From Bacillus sp. CECT 9360 (GTDB lineage: Bacteria > Bacillota > Bacilli > Bacillales > DSM-1321): DNA of 64,000 nt. Both the position numbers and the translations under genes were made by a program. Shown piece by piece: positions 59,606 to 64,000 of this stretch; positions within the stretch are counted from its first letter, which is position 1, and each line of letters opens with the position of its first letter. Below the pieces are notes generated by a model. It saw only the letters and a list, made by a program, of their open reading frames with translations. It did no database searches and was not told the DNA's origin. The DNA lies in NCBI RefSeq assembly GCF_918741275.1, contig NZ_CAKKNA010000002.1, positions 124,001-188,000 of the forward strand, read 5' to 3'.

Positions 59606-60970
59606 TCAATTTTTCCCGCCTGAGCTATGAATGGATTGCTCCGTCAAGAAAGCGGCATATTCCAAGCAAAGCTGCCTGGTCAGTATTTCAAACTCCCTCA
59701 GCTTAGGATGGGAAAAAATAGACCTTCCTGGCTTTGAATTGGCTTCGAACATCCATACACGCCCTTGTTTATCGACTCCCAAATCAAAGCCAATCTCGGC
59801 GATAACCCCATCCATTGTTTTTTCGATACTATTACTTAAGGTCAGTGCAGCCGTGGAAAGCTTCTGTTGCATAATTAAAGCGAGATTTTTATCTTCGAAA
59901 AGCTCATCCAGCGTTTTAACGGATCCGCCGCTTTTCACGTGGGTTGTCACGCTTCCTTCGCCGGCGATTTTCGCGGCAATGGCTGTTACCTGCCACTCGC
60001 CATTATGATTTTTGTTTGTATGGACCCTGAAATCAATTGGTCGCTTATTCGTTCTTATGAGTGGGATTCCTTGCTGGATAATCAGATTGTGAAGCTTCTT
60101 CTTCCGGAAGATGTGATGGAACATCGCTTCCAGGGAAGGGAATTTGGTGAGCTTATTTATCTTTTTTTCGTCCTTGTACCTGCAATAATAAATATGTTCA
60201 TTTTTATCATAAAGGATCTGATGGATCCCAAGCCCGAGACTGCCGTGAATTGGTTTGATATAAACCTGCCGGAACTTAGATAGCAATGTTTCGATGGCTG
60301 ATAACGATTGAAAGGGGTATGTCTCGGGAAGGTAGGGAATCGCGTCTTCGTCCTCGGTTAAACGCTCGTGAATGTCCCATTTATTAAAGAATCCTGGATT
60401 ATACCATGGAATTTCGTATTCCTCCTGAAATTTCCGCTTCACTTCTTTAGGTCCCGTACTGTTTTCGGTTTTCCGGTTCGGAAGCCGGTCATAGATGACA
60501 TTTGGGAAAGGAAAATCACGGACTTCCCAGTGATTTCCCCTGTAGACATACCCTCTGATTGTTTCTGACTCCCAATCTATTTGATGCTCGCCGAATAGAA
60601 ATGGAATGCAGCTTGTCGCTTTATTAAGTGATAACAGCCTTGAGAAAAAGCCAGACCGTTCACCGACAGGTTTGTGCAAAATAGAGGTGATTCCCGAGGT
60701 GAATATCCCGACGAGCGGTCCGATGTGAATGCTATCTTTATAGATAAACAGATGCAACGGGAGCTTGTTTTCATGAAATGACAGCGATTCGGCAAGCGAT
60801 TTTGAAATAATGGCTGTTTGTTCGCCTGAAGGATTTTCTTTAACGGAAGCACTGATTGAACGATGCCCATACCAAATTTTCTTCATATGCCCCAATGAAC
60901 CAAGCTTAGATGGATAATAAAAACTGTCTCCTTTTAGCTCGGCAATTTCGACACGATAGGTTTTTTTCAT
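59606..60970 (-). CDS. YheC/YheD-family ATP-grasp protein, paralogue 3 (YheD type)
   Basis: A 454-residue protein of the YheD length class. The N-terminal part ends with LHLFIYKDSIHIGPLVGIFTSG. The linker PNVIYDRLPNRKTE is the family mark, with YIKPIHGSLGLGIHQI as the ATP loop, IDFRVHTNKN, and the metal residues IAEIGFDLGVDKQGRVWMFE and ANSKPGRS. It begins directly at the stop of the upstream paralogue (TAA-ATG), with AGCAGGTG in front. Confidence 0.87.
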   Translation of the reverse strand: MKKTYRVEIAELKGDSFYYPSKLGSLGHMKKIWYGHRSISASVKENPSGEQTAIISKSLAESLSFHENKLPLHLFIYKDSIHIGPLVGIFTSGITSILHKPVGERSGFFSRLLSLNKATSCIPFLFGEHQIDWESETIRGYVYRGNHWEVRDFPFPNVIYDRLPNRKTENSTGPKEVKRKFQEEYEIPWYNPGFFNKWDIHERLTEDEDAIPYLPETYPFQSLSAIETLLSKFRQVYIKPIHGSLGLGIHQILYDKNEHIYYCRYKDEKKINKLTKFPSLEAMFHHIFRKKKLHNLIIQQGIPLIRTNKRPIDFRVHTNKNHNGEWQVTAIAAKIAGEGSVTTHVKSGGSVKTLDELFEDKNLALIMQQKLSTAALTLSNSIEKTMDGVIAEIGFDLGVDKQGRVWMFEANSKPGRSIFSHPKLREFEILTRQLCLEYAAFLTEQSIHSSGGKN

Positions 60971-62044
60971 TTATACACCTGCTTTCGACAATTCTTCCGC
61001 AAGGCAGCGGACATATAAAATAGGAGCTTTGTATAGTTCAGGCATTTTTTCAGGATGCAGCAGTTCAATGATCTTTCTCCCGGGCTTTGAATTAATATCA
61101 AGTAGCCAGACGTTCCCTTTCTTATCGATCCCTAAGTCGACTCCAATCTCGAAAAGCCGATTAAACCTCGCTTCCAATTCCCGAGGCAATAGATTGACAA
61201 TGTCTTGGATGGACTTGCTTATCTGAGGCTGAAGATCGGCCGGGAAAGCCTGTAACAGAGTTTCAAAAGAAAAAGCGCGCGCTCCGGATGCAAGATTCGC
61301 AGTGATGCAATGCTTGCGCCCTACCCTGACTCCACGGCCGCGTTCTACCCAATTGTTTTCGCTGTCTTTTTGAAGCAGGATGCGTACGTCGAATGGTTCA
61401 TCTTCATTGTTGGAAAGCTCAAGATATGGCTGGATCACATAAGGGCATTCCTCAAGCAGGTACGTCAGCCACCTGTTTAAGGTAGTCTTATTATCGAAAA
61501 AGCGGGCATAGCCTTCTTCCTTTTTCGTCATCCGGACGACCCATCCGCCATCTTTGACTGAAAGGAGATAAATTCCAATCCCTCTGGAGCCGAACTCAGG
61601 CTTCAACATGATTTTGCCGTGATCGTTCAATTCCTTCCATATATCTTCTGTTGCATACACCTTCTTAAGGGGTGGGAGAAAACGGCTCAGGCTTGCGATT
61701 TTGGAAAAAGATTGATGTACTTCTGATTTCCCGGGAAGGCCGAAGCCTAGGAACATTGAATGATTTTGCAGCCAATTAATCTTGTAGCGGACTTTTTCGG
61801 ATTGCCTAGCCAACCCATGAAAACTTCGATCATAAATAAAATTCGGTATTGGAAAGTGCGAGGCAGTCCATTTGTTGTTTTTATAATCGTATGCTTCACC
61901 GGTGATGGTTTCTGATTGTGTGTTTACTTTGTCCGGGCAAAACATATAGATCGCAACATTTTCCTTATCCGCAGCGAGGGCAATTTCAGTGAAATAGGTT
62001 TCCTCACTGCGTAAGCGGGAAGCCATAATTCCTAATGAAAGCAT
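60971..62044 (-). CDS. yheC: YheC-type ATP-grasp protein, paralogue 2
   Basis: A 357-residue protein of the size of YheC (about 363). It starts LSLGIMASRLRSEETYFTEI and shows PNFIYDRSFHGLARQS, the ATP-grasp loop IMLKPEFGSRGIGIYLL, PFDVRILLQKD and FEIGVDLGIDKKGNVWLLD, then NSKPGRK. No separate GPL segment is present. GGAG is 7 bases ahead of the second ATG (62044), which I take as the start. It lies 25 bases behind the first paralogue. Confidence 0.88.
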   Translation of the reverse strand: MLSLGIMASRLRSEETYFTEIALAADKENVAIYMFCPDKVNTQSETITGEAYDYKNNKWTASHFPIPNFIYDRSFHGLARQSEKVRYKINWLQNHSMFLGFGLPGKSEVHQSFSKIASLSRFLPPLKKVYATEDIWKELNDHGKIMLKPEFGSRGIGIYLLSVKDGGWVVRMTKKEEGYARFFDNKTTLNRWLTYLLEECPYVIQPYLELSNNEDEPFDVRILLQKDSENNWVERGRGVRVGRKHCITANLASGARAFSFETLLQAFPADLQPQISKSIQDIVNLLPRELEARFNRLFEIGVDLGIDKKGNVWLLDINSKPGRKIIELLHPEKMPELYKAPILYVRCLAEELSKAGV

Positions 62045-62071
62045 CAAAATTCTCCTTTCCGGTCCATGTAG

Positions 62072-63436
62072 TCAGGACCTTAATGCATTTCTCTCCCTGT
62101 AAAGAGAGTCCATATATTCCACGATCGATTTCACAGAAGGCCGAAATTTTTCATAGCTGCCTTGAAAAGCTTTTGATGGCTTGGAGTTTAATTCAATAAT
62201 CCATGGATGCTTTTCTATATCGAGTGCAATATCGATTCCGAGCTCACCGAACAAGTCTGTACGCTTTCCAGACAAATATACGGCTGTTCGCAAGGCTAGA
62301 CTGCCTATTTCTTTATATAAACGCCTGGCTTCCCGTTCATCAAATAACGCTCTTAAAAACTCCATACCATTTTGCATTTCTCCGCCACGGGATAGGTTGG
62401 ACACGATATGCCCGGCATCACCGATTCTCGCGACAAGGGAAGTTATCTTCCACAACTTCTTTTGGGTTTTATTCAACAGTATTCGAAAATCCACTTTTTT
62501 ATGGTCAAATTCCAGTAAGGAGATTCCTTTTTGAACAATATATGATCGGTGTTTTATATTTTTTTTTAGTACTCTGAATAGCTCTTCAACGGTGGTAAAT
62601 AAATAGGTATCTTTAACATCGGAGGAATGCTCTAATACCCAGCCTTCTAAGGTGCTTGTAAGTTTGCATATATTTCTTCCCTGGCTTCCGAAAGAGGGTT
62701 TGATATATACAACGCGATGTTTTTCGATGAAGTCTGCAAATTCCTCTTCTGTATCAAAGGGAATCGTATCTGGCAGAAAATGAATAAGCTCTTCATATTC
62801 AACGAGGATCTCATGTACTTCTTGCTTGGAAAGGAAGCCGCCATTAAATATCGGAATATCCTGTGCATCGAGAGCGGAGAGATAGTTCTGGAAAGCAATC
62901 GATTTCTCTTTTGCCCTGGAATGGATTCTGTTATAGACAACATCGGGAACCGGAAGAGAACATAATTCCCAACGGCTACCTGTATACCAAAAGCCTTGTA
63001 TATAGCCTACAAATTCTGCTGTCTGAAATGTATGAATATATAAAGGAAATCCCTTTTCTTCGCAAAATGACCTCAATTCCTGTAAAAAAATCTCCAGTTT
63101 GCCAAAGGTTCCCGTCTCATTATCGAAGGGCTGATCGGTCAATACAGATAAGAACGGACCGATTCTTAGTTCGTTTTTTTCCTGATCAAAGCTCATTTGA
63201 ACTGGAAATTGAAGGGCAGGCAGTGCGAGGTGATGAATACTGTGCCTGGAAATTACAAGTGTTGGCTTTTTTGCAGGGATTGGTCGGACAAATAGTTGGA
63301 TTTGATTGGCTCCCACTATCAAAACGATCTGTTCATTTTTTTTAAGGTTCCATCTGTTCAGCAGCGATTGTTCGATTTGAACAATGTCATCATGTCCTTC
63401 ACCATTTATCACTGCTTTGTCATACAATACTTTCAT
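62072..63436 (-). CDS. yheD: YheD-type ATP-grasp protein, paralogue 1
   Basis: A 454-residue protein of YheD length and the first gene of the four-gene run. The N-terminal half contains LRIGPFLSVLTDQPFDNETG, and PDVVYNRIHSRAKEKS marks the linker. The ATP-grasp domain has VVYIKPSFGSQGRNICKL, KVDFRILLNK, and FGELGIDIALDIEKHPWIIE followed by LNSKPSKAF. In B. subtilis the YheC and YheD products sit at the spore coat. GGGG is 7 bases ahead of the ATG at 63436. The divergent gene yheA lies 190 bases away. Confidence 0.88.
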   Translation of the reverse strand: MKVLYDKAVINGEGHDDIVQIEQSLLNRWNLKKNEQIVLIVGANQIQLFVRPIPAKKPTLVISRHSIHHLALPALQFPVQMSFDQEKNELRIGPFLSVLTDQPFDNETGTFGKLEIFLQELRSFCEEKGFPLYIHTFQTAEFVGYIQGFWYTGSRWELCSLPVPDVVYNRIHSRAKEKSIAFQNYLSALDAQDIPIFNGGFLSKQEVHEILVEYEELIHFLPDTIPFDTEEEFADFIEKHRVVYIKPSFGSQGRNICKLTSTLEGWVLEHSSDVKDTYLFTTVEELFRVLKKNIKHRSYIVQKGISLLEFDHKKVDFRILLNKTQKKLWKITSLVARIGDAGHIVSNLSRGGEMQNGMEFLRALFDEREARRLYKEIGSLALRTAVYLSGKRTDLFGELGIDIALDIEKHPWIIELNSKPSKAFQGSYEKFRPSVKSIVEYMDSLYRERNALRS

Positions 63437-63628
63437 TGTCATTCCCCGTTTATAATCAGATGGGCAGAAGCGGATAGGATATCTTATGTCTGATTGTAAT
63501 GGAATGTGTCATGGCTATAGCAGCATACAGTAAAAGAAGAAATGAGAAATCCACTGTGTAAAGTGACATTCTCTATTTCGTTTTGTTATAGTGGAAAGGG
63601 AATTCGAAAAGAGTTTAGGAGGAATATG

Positions 63629-63985
63629 ATGAGCGCAAATCTATACGATTCAGCATACGACATGGAAAGAGCAATTCGCGGCAGCAAAGAATATACAGAA
63701 TTGAAAAATCAATATGATCAAGTGAACGCCGATCCATCTGCAAGGAGCATGTTTGAAAACTTTCGGCAAATCCAAATGACGCTTCAGGAAAAGCAAATGA
63801 CCGGGCAGGAAATCACACCGGAAGAAGTCGAGCAGGCACAGAAAACGGTAGCTTTAGTGCAACAGCACCCGACCATCTCTAAATTGATGGAAGCGGAGCA
63901 AAGATTGAGTATGGTGATCGCGGAGCTTAACAAAATTATCATGAAGCCGCTTGAAGATTTGTACGGCTTGCCAGAACAAGAATAA
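63629..63985 (+). CDS. yheA: YlbF/YmcA-family protein YheA
   Basis: A 118-residue helical protein: NLYDSAYDMERAIRGSKEYT, LKNQYDQVNADPSARSMFENF, QKTVALVQQHPTISKLMEAE, then LNKIIMKPLEDLYGLPE. This is the UPF0342/YheA branch of the YlbF-YmcA group. YlbF and YmcA work with YaaT on phosphorelay and RNA decay, but no role is known for YheA. The second ATG (63629) is 6 bases behind AGGAGG; the first (63626) is a little near. The window ends just after its stop. Confidence 0.9.
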   Translation: MSANLYDSAYDMERAIRGSKEYTELKNQYDQVNADPSARSMFENFRQIQMTLQEKQMTGQEITPEEVEQAQKTVALVQQHPTISKLMEAEQRLSMVIAELNKIIMKPLEDLYGLPEQE

Positions 63986-64000
63986 TAAACATATAAGGAA

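Overview
The window looks like chromosome of a spore-forming, low-to-mid GC Bacillaceae bacterium (Bacillus sensu lato, something like Mesobacillus, Neobacillus or Cytobacillus; the species cannot be told from this). The evidence is strong AGGAGG-type ribosome binding sites, S-box and TPP riboswitches, a cre site and a GlpP-type antiterminator ahead of glpF, a bmrCD multidrug operon with an attenuation leader, several spore genes (CotF-like, CsgA-like, YheC/YheD family, YtvI), msmX next to a PucR-type regulator, and the kip/pxp cluster. I saw no phage, plasmid, insertion sequence, CRISPR array, rRNA or tRNA.

Layout. 0.2-14.5 kb: stress, membrane and transport genes (two UspA proteins, YtvI, a CNNM/CorC-type transporter, a short YitT protein, a secreted glycerophosphodiesterase, a CDF exporter, TPP-riboswitch thiT, an Xre regulator, a class A PBP). 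14.5-20.4 kb: HPr-like protein, iadA, a decayed ECF sigma gene, an AIM24-family protein, glpF-glpK. 20.4-29.4 kb: bmr leader and bmrC-bmrD, S-box hom, rhomboid, S-box metI-metC on the minus strand. 29.6-33.3 kb: yezD and a YtrA-type regulator/ABC operon with an exported protein of unknown function. 33.5-38.1 kb: 5-oxoprolinase genes pxpB-pxpC-pxpA, an NRAMP-type transporter and YcsI. 38.1-39.4 kb: spore genes. 39.5-49.9 kb: a C2-acid cluster: FCD regulator, glcE-glcF-glcD, malate synthase G, malic enzyme, an FAH-fold protein and an IclR regulator. Together these would turn glycolate into glyoxylate, then malate, then pyruvate. 50-57 kb: nitroreductase, aldo/keto reductase, fumC, a NERD protein, msmX and a PucR-type regulator. 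57-64 kb: an amj (lipid II flippase) pseudogene, yheE, four tandem YheC/YheD ATP-grasp genes and yheA.

The most unusual structure is a set of four intergenic arrays (6.24-6.42, 9.83-9.93, 16.57-16.69 and 54.47-54.70 kb). They have unrelated consensus sequences but the same ~20-bp (two helical turns) period, and each follows a gene 3' end. The 54-kb array is regular to the base, with a 98-bp super-repeat made of five units (20+20+20+20+18). Other points of interest are a paired 18-bp motif in opposite orientations ahead of glcE and malate synthase G, a 12-bp hairpin that covers the ribosome binding site of the CotF-like gene, overlapping terminator and antiterminator stems ahead of bmrC, two genes whose only well-placed starts are ATT and ATA, and three lesions: the ECF sigma remnant, broken amj, and an early stop in the tail of the PBP.

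All functions were assigned by reading protein sequences and motifs without database searches. Start codons were chosen by ribosome-binding-site spacing, so several differ from the longest open frame.
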